From positions 3,943,001 through 4,007,000 of the forward strand of contig JAQISU010000119.1 of the NCBI GenBank assembly GCA_029339505.1: 64,000 nucleotides of DNA, in the 5' to 3' direction. Position numbers and translations under genes: made by a program. Each line of letters starts with the position of its first letter. The stretch's first letter is position 1. The notes under the pieces are model-generated. The model saw only the letters and a list, made by a program, of their open reading frames with translations. It was not told the DNA's origin and made no database searches. Source of the DNA: Unio delphinus (taxonomy: Eukaryota > Mollusca > Bivalvia > Unionida > Unionidae). Positions 36,784-47,600 of this stretch are shown piece after piece.

Positions 36784-37302
36784 ATGGATCTATATTGTGT
36801 GAAGTGTAAAACGCGTACTGGCACAGATGACTTGACGACGGTTACAACTAAAAATAACCGATCAGCGCTTTCTGGTAAATGCGTGCAATGTGGTACAAAG
36901 AAATTTAGATTTGTGTCTATGAGATCTGATTTAAAAAAAAAACGAGGGGGTGATATCGCAGCCAAATTGGCAAAACTCCCTGGAACCCCATGGGCAAAAT
37001 ACCCCGGAGAAAAGCACCTCCCAGGATATAGCTACTGTGGACCGGGAACCAGACTTGATATCAGACTCAATAATCAAAATCAACCCAACCCCGGTGAAGA
37101 ACCAATAAACGCCATTGATAAGGCCTGTCACCTTCATGATGTTGCTTATAAAAGCAGCAATCTGCAACACAGGCATCTCGCAGATGTGAAATTAATTCAT
37201 GCGTTAAATGCTATTCCTGATAAATCCTTCAAAGAAAAATTGTCTTCATTTTTGATAAAATCGGCTATGAAAAGTAAATTGATGTTAGGTGCTGGTAATT
37301 AA
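36784..37302 (+). CDS. Zinc ribbon (DUF5679-like) plus parvovirus-type phospholipase A2 domain protein
   Basis: An intact 172-residue frame. Residues 4-45 form a zinc ribbon with two CxxC pairs (YCVKC and KCVQCG) ending in KKFRF. After a GGDIAAKLAKLPG linker, residues 77-130 carry YCGPGT (calcium-loop type) and KACHLHDVAYKSS with the His-Asp catalytic pair: the compact PLA2 domain known from parvovirus VP1 and reported in adintoviruses. In those viruses it helps virions cross endosomal membranes; the same role here is inference. Four bases separate its stop from the integrase ATG, suggesting co-transcription. No signal peptide. Confidence 0.82.
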   Translation: MDLYCVKCKTRTGTDDLTTVTTKNNRSALSGKCVQCGTKKFRFVSMRSDLKKKRGGDIAAKLAKLPGTPWAKYPGEKHLPGYSYCGPGTRLDIRLNNQNQPNPGEEPINAIDKACHLHDVAYKSSNLQHRHLADVKLIHALNAIPDKSFKEKLSSFLIKSAMKSKLMLGAGN

Positions 37303-37306
37303 TAAT

Positions 37307-38243
37307 ATGGAATCAATTTATTATTCCCCAAGAGGATACTGGAGGGGTAAATCAGCAGTCCATAAACTCGCTAGCGCTGCAAAAGTGAAAAAAACCACTG
37401 CGGCTAATTGGTTATCCAAACAGGCACTATGGCAAATTTATCTACCACCGCCTAAACAAATTCAATTCTCGCATTTTGATGTGACCGCTCCTAATGAAGT
37501 TCATCAGGCTGATATATTATTTCTGCCACATGATCGTGGTTACAAATACGCTTTAACCGTAGTTAAGTCGATACAAAGAAGCAGAACCGTTAAAAACAAA
37601 ATCAGCCACTGAAGTCGCTTCTGCATTTGAAAGGATTTATCGACGAGGTCCTCTGCACTGGCCAAATCTATTGCAGGTTGATCCTGGCAAGGAATTTCAG
37701 GGTGCAGTGTTATCTACAATGAAACATCATAATGTCACCATACGACGAGGGCATACTGCGCTACATCGCGATCAGGCCATTGTAGAACGATTTAATCGGA
37801 CGATTGCTGAGCGGTTATTTGGATATCAATACGCAAAAGAATTCATTCAAGAAAAGCGATCCCGTGAATGGGTTAAAAGATTACCATCTGTGATTACTGC
37901 ACTGAATAACGAGATTACTAGAACAATCAACATGAAACCTATCAACGCGATTAAAAAGAAGTCAATACCCGTACAACCACAAAAAGATTTCAAAGAACCA
38001 ATTCTTGGTAGTAATGTCATTGTGAGGTACTTATACGAACCAGGAGAGCTTGAAGGGGGTAGAAAAAGGGCTACTGATCCTATTTGGAGCGTCACTACGC
38101 ATAAGATATCTAGTATAACACGATCAACTGGTAGACCTCCAGTCTATAAACTGGATTCAACTGCCCCTCAGCGGGGTTTTACTCGACAACAACTACAAGT
38201 GATTCCCGAGGATACTCAATTGCCACCGCATGGTCTTAACTAG
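37307..38243 (+). pseudogene. Retroviral-type (rve) integrase, one frameshift
   Basis: Begins MESIYYSPRGYW at 37307; an upstream GTG at 37289 in the same frame is unlikely because ATG 37307 is conserved in element C. N-terminal part: HQADILFLPHD with the first catalytic Asp. A small deletion near 37560-37575 shifts the frame. The C-terminal frame has QVDPGKEFQG (second Asp) and AIVERFNRTIAERLF (Glu), then a YLYEPGELEGGRKRATDPIW tail. The DDE triad is therefore still encoded, across two frames. It would insert element DNA into the host genome. The stop overlaps by 8 bp the HNH-like frame on the other strand. Confidence 0.88.
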
Positions 38244-38442
38244 CACCGTTGCGTCTATTGCACTCAAGACAAGTCAACATCACATTATTTCTGACATGAC
38301 CGAGATTGTTATTTTTTCTGTCTACGGTGAATTGGCGAGGATCCTTATCCGAATACTGCCAATGCATTATACAATTGCAACTGGCGCAGTGATTATTCTG
38401 TTGTTTCTTCAGTGTAATTATTAATTTAGCATCAATATCAAA
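38236..38442 (-). CDS. HNH-like zinc-binding reading frame at the helicase tail
   Basis: A 68-codon open stretch directly after the helicase stop in a different frame. It includes HCASCNC, FTVDRKNNNLGH, and NNVMLTCLECNRRNG: Cys pair, DR..N..GH centre and C..CN pair, like treble-clef HNH endonucleases. The same stretch is preserved in element C with mostly conservative changes, so it was under protein-level selection. There is no ATG near its start; I infer that it was a C-terminal part of the polymerase-helicase or made by frameshifting. Catalysis is unproven; a purely zinc-binding role is possible. Confidence 0.6.
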   Translation of the reverse strand, partial: FDIDAKLIITLKKQQNNHCASCNCIMHWQYSDKDPRQFTVDRKNNNLGHVRNNVMLTCLECNRRNGAS

Positions 38443-39224
38443 TTATCGTTGCTTTTTTTTTTGTCCTGTTGTTTGTAACCGGAGATTTTTTTATTAATGA
38501 TGCTAACATCAATATCACTTATTGTTGTGTCATTATCATCACCAATGATTTCATCATCGAGGACAACTCTTCGAAGTTGATTTATGTTTCGTACTCTGGA
38601 TACTGCGAGATAGACTAAATTCGACCATTCGATGTGATTATCCACCATCCAAACAATTGTATTCGATATAGTCAATCCCTGTGAAGAGTGTATTGTTGCT
38701 GCGTATCCTAGCGTCCACGGGGATTTATTAGCACACAATGCATCTTCAACGACATTGATATCAACCAGCACAATATCATTTAATACGAGAATTTGTTTTT
38801 CACTCTGTCCTGGAATATCAACTTTAATATTCTGTTTTCGTGTATCCGATGGCCTATAACAAAGGGGTACTGGAAGCGTTGCAAATTTTTCTTTATGCAA
38901 TTCAAATAACTTCATTTGAAGTGTGTCCCTGACTATTTTTCTACTTGCAATTATCAAATCATTTGGTCTCCATGTTTCCCAGAAATCATTCATTGGAGTT
39001 TCTGAAATCACTTCACGCGCTATTTTGCATTGGATTCTATCCGGTTGTAATCTAATTAGTTTCTTAAATTCTCGTAATCGTTCATCAAGTGATCTATAAT
39101 CAGTGGTGATTTCTTCATAGTAGTCTACAAAACCCTTTAGCCATTCATGTGGAGATGCACCGACAAATGGTGGTGGTTGGCCGTGATCACCGCACATGAC
39201 GACTTTTGTGTTTTTGTTTAACAA
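38421..39224 (-). pseudogene. SF1 helicase, C-terminal part of the polymerase-helicase gene
   Basis: Separated from the upstream frame only by one in-frame TAA (39255-39257), so this is the same gene. Motif III is VVMCGDHGQPPPF, motif V is GYAATIHSSQGLTI, motif VI is YLAVSRVRN: a Pif1/RecD-like superfamily 1 helicase. The apparent start at 39224 is a TTG and not meaningful. The end falls 10-20 codons after an A10 tract (38453-38462), and the HNH-like frame follows. It would unwind DNA during element replication. Confidence 0.82.
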
Positions 39225-39254
39225 CCACTCAAGAAATGTTTTTAATACATCTAA

Positions 39255-41375
39255 TTACACTGTGCATATTTCATCCCAAATTAAGATTTCAGGAATGAAT
39301 TTATCACCCATACGCTCAGGAGTCCATTTGTCACCCTTCCATCGAAAGAAACTATGGTAAGTACAAGCATTTACCCCTCGCTGTATCATCTCTCTGGCGA
39401 GTCTGTGAGTCGGTGTTAGCAAAATCATGTTAGAAACGCTAGCGTTTCCACGACGGAATAATTCAATTGCACGAGTTGTCTTTCCTGACCCACCACAACC
39501 GTTTAAATAAACTGTCTTGTATCTACATACTGGATCAGATACCGGTGGTGCATTATAAAATTCTGATTGAATTTCAATACGGTTACAACAAAGATATTTA
39601 TCATCCATGGCAACGTCTGCGGATTCACAATACTCATGTAGCATCTCCTTTTTAAATCGCCAACGCCCCCAATTTTCTTCGGGATCTGTGAATGCCGCTA
39701 CAGCTGATTTGTACTTATTGTGTATATACATCGAATCAGTGGCTACTCTAACCGCGGTATTAGGAAATCTATTTATCATCGAAAATAGATTAATAGAAGC
39801 ATAGGCTAGCATTGAACTTCTCAAATGTGTGTACTGGGAATTATATCCATCACAGTAGGTAACAACCGTACCTAATTTCTCACCATTGGATAGAAAAGCA
39901 TCCTTACGGGATACAAGTTTTCCCTGTTTCATTAAATCCGCTACAATAAAATCGTATTCAGCGACATCTATGATCAACCGCGAAGAGTATTTTGCGTTGT
40001 CGTATCGTCCACCCTGGGTAAATTTACCGATTATTCTTCTTCCGAGATCTTTTGCTTGTTCTTTTTTACTTTCAAATAACTTCTTAGACCAATTCATGAT
40101 TTGTTCTTCATTGAAATCTGGACACTGTTTTCGTAGTTCGCTGATTATACGATCTAGATCGGGTTGTGGTAGCCAAACTTCTTTCTGAGCTCGATAGCAT
40201 ATAATAGCCTCGGAAACAATCAACGATATTAGCATACCACAATCAATCATATATCTCAATAGCACTATTGGCATCCAGGCCTTTTCAGATAGGTGTCTAC
40301 CGAGCCAAACATAACTACACGGATGTAACCCTGTAGCTAATTCGAATGATATCACACGAGCGAATCCGGTTAAATCAAAATCAGGCAATGGTCCATTAAT
40401 CGCAACACGAGTCATTTCATGCGTGGGGTGTCCAAATCGTTTGAAGTACTCAGCACATTCCCCATATCCGAGAAAACTTCCGGGATAACACGCGGCTATA
40501 TCAATTGAAATCATACCATCACGTGAGTATTTCGTATTCCACAGTCCTCCATGACCAAATTTGACGCAACTCAATTTAACATCCTCGAGAAAATCACTTC
40601 GTGTTGGACGCCACGAGTTTTTTTCTCTTGCGAAGTGAGCTACCACTGATGGAATAGTAAAACTATCCGTGAGTAGTTTTTCATGGGAATTCTCCGGTGA
40701 AAAATCACTAGCGATTTTTCTCATTCTATTATCTAATTCTTCAACGCGATATAATTCGCCATTCGGTCTTACAAATTGATCGAATCCTATTTCGGGATCT
40801 TCATCACTTCTAAGTAACCACACTGACACAGGATCATCCTTACACAACGCATGAATAGCATCAAATAATCTCTCTTCATAGAAAACATCCCCGACGAACT
40901 CCTTAGGGATATATTTCACGGTTCGTTCTCGTGGAAATACTGTTACCGCAGGTGTCCACGCGTGTTTGTTATGATCAATAATCTGTATTGGGGTTTCTCG
41001 CGATTGATATTTCGGTTCGTATAATACTTCTCCGGTTATTGTTGTTACTGATATTGGGAATTTTAATGATGTTTCTAATTTAGCTATATAAGAAATCTTT
41101 GCACCGTGCTGTTTCACTGTCAGTTCCCACTCGGTTATTTTCCTACGTCGCAGATCAGTTAGTTTATTTCCTCGGGATGCATTGGTGAAGTGTTCTATTA
41201 TTCGTTCTGCTACACAATTAAGCCCTGACGAATATTTCATAGGAGCTAGTTTTGCGATATCGGGTTTATCATTTAACGGATATATCCCATAAACCATTGC
41301 TGTTACGGGATAAGATCTTTCGTAGTATGGTTTGTCAATGCCGGTTAGAATTCCTGGTTTGGAATCTCTACTCAC
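39255..41375 (-). pseudogene. Family-B DNA polymerase fused to SF1 helicase N-terminal motifs
   Basis: 706 open codons. Polymerase motif A DIAACYPGSF is near residue 291, motif B GKFTQGGRYD near 448 and motif C ATDSMYI near 546, in the order of protein-primed family-B polymerases. About 80 residues later comes LNGCGGSGKTT (Walker A, residue about 628), LTPTHRLA, and IWDEI at the end: helicase motifs I, Ia and II. The frame stops at 39255 by a TAA, where element C has a Ser codon. The apparent first codon is a GTG and the frame stays open upstream to a stop at 41478-41480, beyond which the protein continues again to about 41640. Exonuclease motifs are not obvious in residues 1-280. Confidence 0.85.
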
Positions 41376-42028
41376 AATGACAGCTTTTTTATTCTTGAGG
41401 ATTGGTTCAAATTTATCCTTAATAATCCATTTGCCATCGACTTCGATAATGAATTTGATTCGGAAAAAATGCCGTTTTTAGTCAACACGTGAAATTATCA
41501 CTGCTGCTTTTTCATCATTCATGGTAGCGTCAACAACACCATCAATTCGAAATGTTGACCAACAATAAGATGCTCCATCACGCTTAAATTCATTAAAACA
41601 ATCTCTGATTTTACTAATCATGGCTTTATCAAGAATTGTATTTTTTGTGTATTAGAAACCATATCGAGATTGAATTGAGCATCCTTCCAGAGTAATCTCT
41701 TGGACGTTTTTTTTGGTTTATCGAGATTAAATTTAGGACTAATTTTTAATAATCTCTTAAACTCTTTCATGTTTCCGTCTCTTGGACGTTTGTTACGTTT
41801 TTTGGGTCTATCGATATTAAATCTAGGATTGATTTTCAATAATCTCTTAAACTCTTTCATGTTTCCGTCTATTGGACGTTTTTTGGGTCTATCGAGATTA
41901 AATCTAGGATTGATTTTTAATAATCTCTTAAACTCCTTATCAGCATTTTTCGAAGGCGTTCTCCTTAATTCCCTCATGCTATAATTAAAACAAGCATTTA
42001 AATGAAAGATTTTTATATAATGAATCAC
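41376..42028 (-). pseudogene. Upstream extension of the polymerase gene with basic tandem repeats
   Basis: Bases 41376-41639 extend the polymerase frame, with one stop at 41478-41480. A frame change in the A-rich run near 41640 leads into a 136-residue frame (41618-42028). This frame holds three to four copies of a 27-30 residue unit around EFKRLLKINPRFNLDRPKKR, rich in Lys and Arg, beginning at MRELRRTP (about 41975). DNA units are about 81-90 bp (41708-41797, 41798-41878, 41879-41940). A role as DNA-binding or terminal-protein-like domain of a protein-primed polymerase is inference only. Confidence 0.6.
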
Positions 42029-42375
42029 TGCAAGTGGCTTATGATTGGATCAATAACCCCGTGTAACAAATCATGCAGAAATGAGGATGGATAGATAGAT
42101 AGATAGATAGAGAGATAGATAGATAGACGTGTGATCAATGCGAACGGAAACTTAGACGATGACAACAACAGACTTGTTAAGTTATTTCATTAATGAAGTA
42201 CAATGTGTAGCTAATGCGGCATTAGCCATTTCATTGATATATTTTAATGTATTTCCCATGACACAGTTTACACACGCACACATGCACATGCACAACCAAC
42301 AGTGGAAACCATTTTCATGTATGAAATACACGTACTCGAGTTTCCGATATTGTGTACAATGGTTGTAAAGGGTTA
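42029..42375. other. Short gene-free stretch between element B and the LTR element
   Basis: Includes a (GATA)n tract at 42087-42127. No TIR, promoter motif or gene recognised. Confidence 0.5.
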
Positions 42376-42380
42376 CTAAT
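42376..42380. other. Target site duplication, left (CTAAT)
   Basis: CTAAT directly precedes the left LTR and recurs directly after the right LTR at 49579-49583. Confidence 0.9.
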
Positions 42381-43741
<1,361 letters not shown>

Positions 43742-43754
43742 CACCTCCCCCCTA
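43742..43754 (-). promoter_or_regulatory. Polypurine tract
   Basis: On the minus strand AGGGGGGAGGTG lies directly against the 3' LTR, the expected site for plus-strand priming. Confidence 0.75.
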
Positions 43755-43811
43755 AAAAAAGTATATTTACTTTAAAAACCACGAAATTACACGATATGGA
43801 TAACCAGATAA

Positions 43812-44624
43812 TCAATGTCTACTGAGATAATCCGCACCTACATTTTCCGTACCTTTGATTGCCTCAATTCGGAATCTGTAAGGTTGTAACAACAAGGCCC
43901 ATCGCATCAACCGTGAATTATTAATCTTTGCCTTATTGAGGTAAAGTAGAGGCTGATGGTCTGTTTCCAGATTGAATTCTCGACCCTGGAGGTAGGTTTG
44001 GAATTTATCTATTCCCCACACCACTGCTAAACACTCTTTCTCTATTACCGAGAAATTCTTCTCTCTTGGAAGTAATTTCCTGCTGGCGTAGGCGACTGGG
44101 AGCTTGACTCCATCTTGTTCCTGTAATAAAACCGCCCCTAGTCCCAACTCTGAAGCATCGGTTCTCAAAATGAATGTTTTGTTCAGTTCGGGCAATTTAA
44201 GTACGGGGGCTTCTGTTAGAAATTTTTTTAAAGTGTTAAAAGCCCTGTCTTGATTATCTCCCCACTGAACTTTGTTTGGCTGACCCTTTTTGGTTAGGTC
44301 CGTTAAAGGACTGGCTATGGCTGCAAAGTTAGGGATGAATTTTCGATAATACCCTGCCAACCCGATAAATGACCTAACCTGCTTCTTTGACGTGGGTGGC
44401 AATGAATCCCTGATTGCTGCAATTTTCTTGGGGTCTGGTCTCAACTCGTTTACCCTCCCAACTACGTGTCCCAAACACTCTAAACTCCTATACCCCACGT
44501 TGCATTTAGTAGGTTTTACGGTCAACTTAGCTTTACGTAATCGATCTAGAACTTGAGCAATGTCACGTAAATGCTCTTCCCACGTATCGCTAAATATAAA
44601 GATGTCGTCAATGTAGGTTTCCAC
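43812..44624 (-). CDS. pol: Reverse transcriptase (C-terminal part) and RNase H
   Basis: 270 codons starting just upstream of the catalytic YIDDIFIFSD box. Then thumb and connection with HVVGRVNELRPDPKK and VRSFIGLAGYYRKFIPNF, then RNase H with ILRTDASELGLGAVL, EKECLAVVWGI and TDHQPLLYL, ending ADYLSRH. It continues the upstream gag-pol frame after a one-base shift near 44624-44630, so the listed start is not a true initiation site. No chromodomain follows; the stop lies 70 bases before the LTR. Confidence 0.9.
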   Translation of the reverse strand: METYIDDIFIFSDTWEEHLRDIAQVLDRLRKAKLTVKPTKCNVGYRSLECLGHVVGRVNELRPDPKKIAAIRDSLPPTSKKQVRSFIGLAGYYRKFIPNFAAIASPLTDLTKKGQPNKVQWGDNQDRAFNTLKKFLTEAPVLKLPELNKTFILRTDASELGLGAVLLQEQDGVKLPVAYASRKLLPREKNFSVIEKECLAVVWGIDKFQTYLQGREFNLETDHQPLLYLNKAKINNSRLMRWALLLQPYRFRIEAIKGTENVGADYLSRH

Positions 44625-47600
44625 ATGCTGCGCAATCCCTGCATCACTTTACGCATTAGTCTTACAGCGCAAGCCCCGGCGTTTACCAACCCGAACGGTA
44701 GAACACGAAATTGGTACAATCCACTTCCGGTGGCGAATGCCGTCATTTCCTTTGTTTCCTCTGACAAGGGTATCTGCCAATATCCCATTGTCAGATCCAG
44801 TCTCGTGACATATTTGTGCCCCGCCATACGGACGAAAATACTTTCAATGTCCGGTATGGGTTCGGCATCAAATACCGTACGCGCGTTCAATTGACGGAAG
44901 TCAATGCAGAATCTGTTTGTGCCGTCACTCTTTTTCACTAGAACGACGGGTGATGCATACGGTGAGCACGACTTCTCTATCACTCCTAATTTAAGCATTT
45001 CTTCAACTTCCTTTTCGATGACATCTTTGGATGCATGAGGCATTGGGTACCCCTTAACTCGAAATGGTTCATGCGATGTAAGTTTAATCCTATGCTCTAG
45101 CACGTCTGTCTTACCAGGTTTGTTCGAGAACACATCGGGATAGTCATTGATGAGATCCTGAGCCTGCTTTCTCTGTTTCTCAGTCAGATCGGGACTCGTA
45201 TTGAATACAGTCTTTCCCATTTCGCACTCAAGTAACCCCCTCAAATTAAGACCTGGAACTGACTCTTGTTCCTCATCCTCCTCAATGATGGCTACCCCGA
45301 CCACGTTTAAAATTCCTTGGTCTGGCTTTGCATTTGTCCGATCGTAGTAACGTTTCAATAAATTAGCATGAAACATACGGGACTTTCCACCTACATCGAT
45401 GGTATAATCCATGCCTCCCTTTTCATCTATGATGGTATATGGACCTTTCCATTGTAACATCAATTTGTTTCTCTCGGTTGGAAGGAGAACCAAAACTCTG
45501 TCATCCTTTTTAAATTTCCGATCACGCGCTTTTGAATTATAGTAGCGAGCTGCGCGACTACTAGCTTGCCTTAACGTTTCATGGGCTATTGCACAAGTCT
45601 CTCTCAACTTGTCCTTCAAATCACATACATACTGATATGTCGTTCGAATCTCGTCATCTGTTTCGTCATCTGACCATAATTGTCTCAAAATTTTCATTGG
45701 CCCTCGCACCGTTCTTCCGTATAAAAGTTCAAATGGTGAAAACCCTAGACTCTCCAGAGGAACCTCTCGATATGCAAATAATACTGCATGGAGATATCTA
45801 TCCCAATCGTTCGGACGCTCTGCACACATCCGTCGCAACATTTGTTTGAGTGTTCCATTGAACTTCTCAACCAGCCCGTTGCACATTGGGTGATATGGAG
45901 TTGTCCATAGTTGTTTGATTGATAGAAGCCTACTAACTTCTGCCATGAGTTCTGATGTGAACTGTGACCCACAGTCTGTCAGTATCTCTTCCGGAATCCC
46001 TAATCTACTGAACATTTCTACTAGGGCTTCGGCTACTCGCTCAGTTTCGATGGATGGTAGAGCGACGGCTTCCGGATACCTGGTTGCATAATCAACCATA
46101 GTCAAGATGTATCTATTCTTGCGGTCTGTAAGAGGTGATAATGGACCAACAATATCTATCGCCACACGTTTGAACGGGGTTTCGATTAAAGGCATTTTAC
46201 CGATTGGTACGCGTTTTACTTTCCCTTTGTACTGTGTTTTCTGACAAATGTCGCACGATCTGCAATACCTAGTTACGTCCCCGTGAACCCCTGGCCAATG
46301 AAATTCTGCACATACACTGTCTTTAGTTTTTGTAGAACCCAGGTGACCCCCCATCGTCGACTCGTGTGCTAACTTCAACACATGCGGTCTATAGTTCCGA
46401 GGCACTACTACCTGTGTAAACCGTCGACCTTCACGAGTAGTATGCTCCCTATGCAAGACATTGTTGAGATATTTGAACCTGTAGCTACCCCCACCTTTAC
46501 ATTTCATGACTTCCCCTGACGCGGCTTTATTTCTGATTATTGACAACGACTCGTCTTCATTTTGCTCTTCAATTAGTGCCTTTTTATCTATCATCGGTAT
46601 GGCATCAGGTACTTTTAGTTTTGGCAAGGGCTTCTTACTCTTAGATGTATGTGACCTAGTTTCAGCAGCCATGGAAGTTGGAACATCGGCCACTGCTTTG
46701 GCTGGTACAACAAAATTCGCTACCCCTTCTATATTACCTACAATCAGATCATACAGAGGTTGCTTTACACAGCATGCTGTCACTGTGCCTGTCAAATAAG
46801 GTGTTTCGATATGAACGCATGCAGTCGGCACTTGTACTGCGGTATTATCCATCAATCTGACAGATACTGTTCCCCCAAGGTATTGATCCGGCCTTACCAA
46901 ACTTTGCTTAACAACCACTGTATTACACCCCGTGTCCCTAAGTACTGAGGCCCTAACCCCATTCACTAATCCCTCACACTGTATTGATACGTTTGATGCA
47001 TTTTGATTGGAGCCACTCTTATTGCTTTCTACACAAGCTGAAGAGCCTACCATATACGATACACCTACCGCCTTTGGTAAATCCTTTTTACGCTTCGGAC
47101 ATGCGCTAGACATATGACCCCACTCCCCGCAACTGAAACATTGTTTTCTCTGTCTATCTTGACTTCTAGGTCCCCTCTGATCTAACCTGACTAAATCACC
47201 CTTTTGGTTTTGAGGTAAACCCCTCCCAAAATTAGTTTTATCTGAATTGACCTGCTTACTTTCCTTAGGACCCCTCGTGTCCCGGGCTATCACATTCACA
47301 ACCCCTCCATGCGCATCAGCGAATATATCTGCTTGTTTTGCCATCTCGCTTGACTTATTAATGGTTTTCTCTTTTAAATATTGGAATAGTTCCTTACTAC
47401 ATACTGCAAGCAATTGATCTCTGACAAGAAAATCACATACTGCTTCGTAAGTTTTTGCGACTCCCCCGCAAGCTAACCAACGGAATAGGTAATTAGATAT
47501 CCGGTATACAAATTGATCAAAGTTTTCTCCCTTTTCTGGCTTACTAGATCGGAATTTTTCCCTGAAACCCTTTTCAGTAAGTTCAAACCTTTTCAGTAAT

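Larger units (their letters stand above)
35842..42030. mobile_element. Polinton/adintovirus-like element B
   Basis: Begins with a TIR (35842-36130). It contains packaging ATPase (-), zinc ribbon/PLA2 (+), integrase (+), HNH-like frame (-), and helicase-polymerase (-) with a repeat-rich upstream extension. Retroviral-type integrase, family-B polymerase, A32-type ATPase and PLA2 together are a known combination for Polintons/adintoviruses; the helicase fusion is not part of the standard set as I know it. The right end and capsid genes were not found. The LTR element begins 351 bases past the last recognisable coding base. The 42381-49578 insertion may lie within B's old body or just outside it. 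Confidence 0.85.

Noticed and set aside
39886..40188. 100-residue plus-strand frame
   Set aside because: Antisense of the polymerase gene, no domain.
41700..41984. 94-residue plus-strand frame with internal repeats
   Set aside because: Antisense of the basic repeat extension of the polymerase.
43812..44624. Reverse transcriptase/RNase H as a separate gene with its own start
   Set aside because: Starts in the middle of the catalytic domain; it is the frameshifted continuation of the gag-pol frame.
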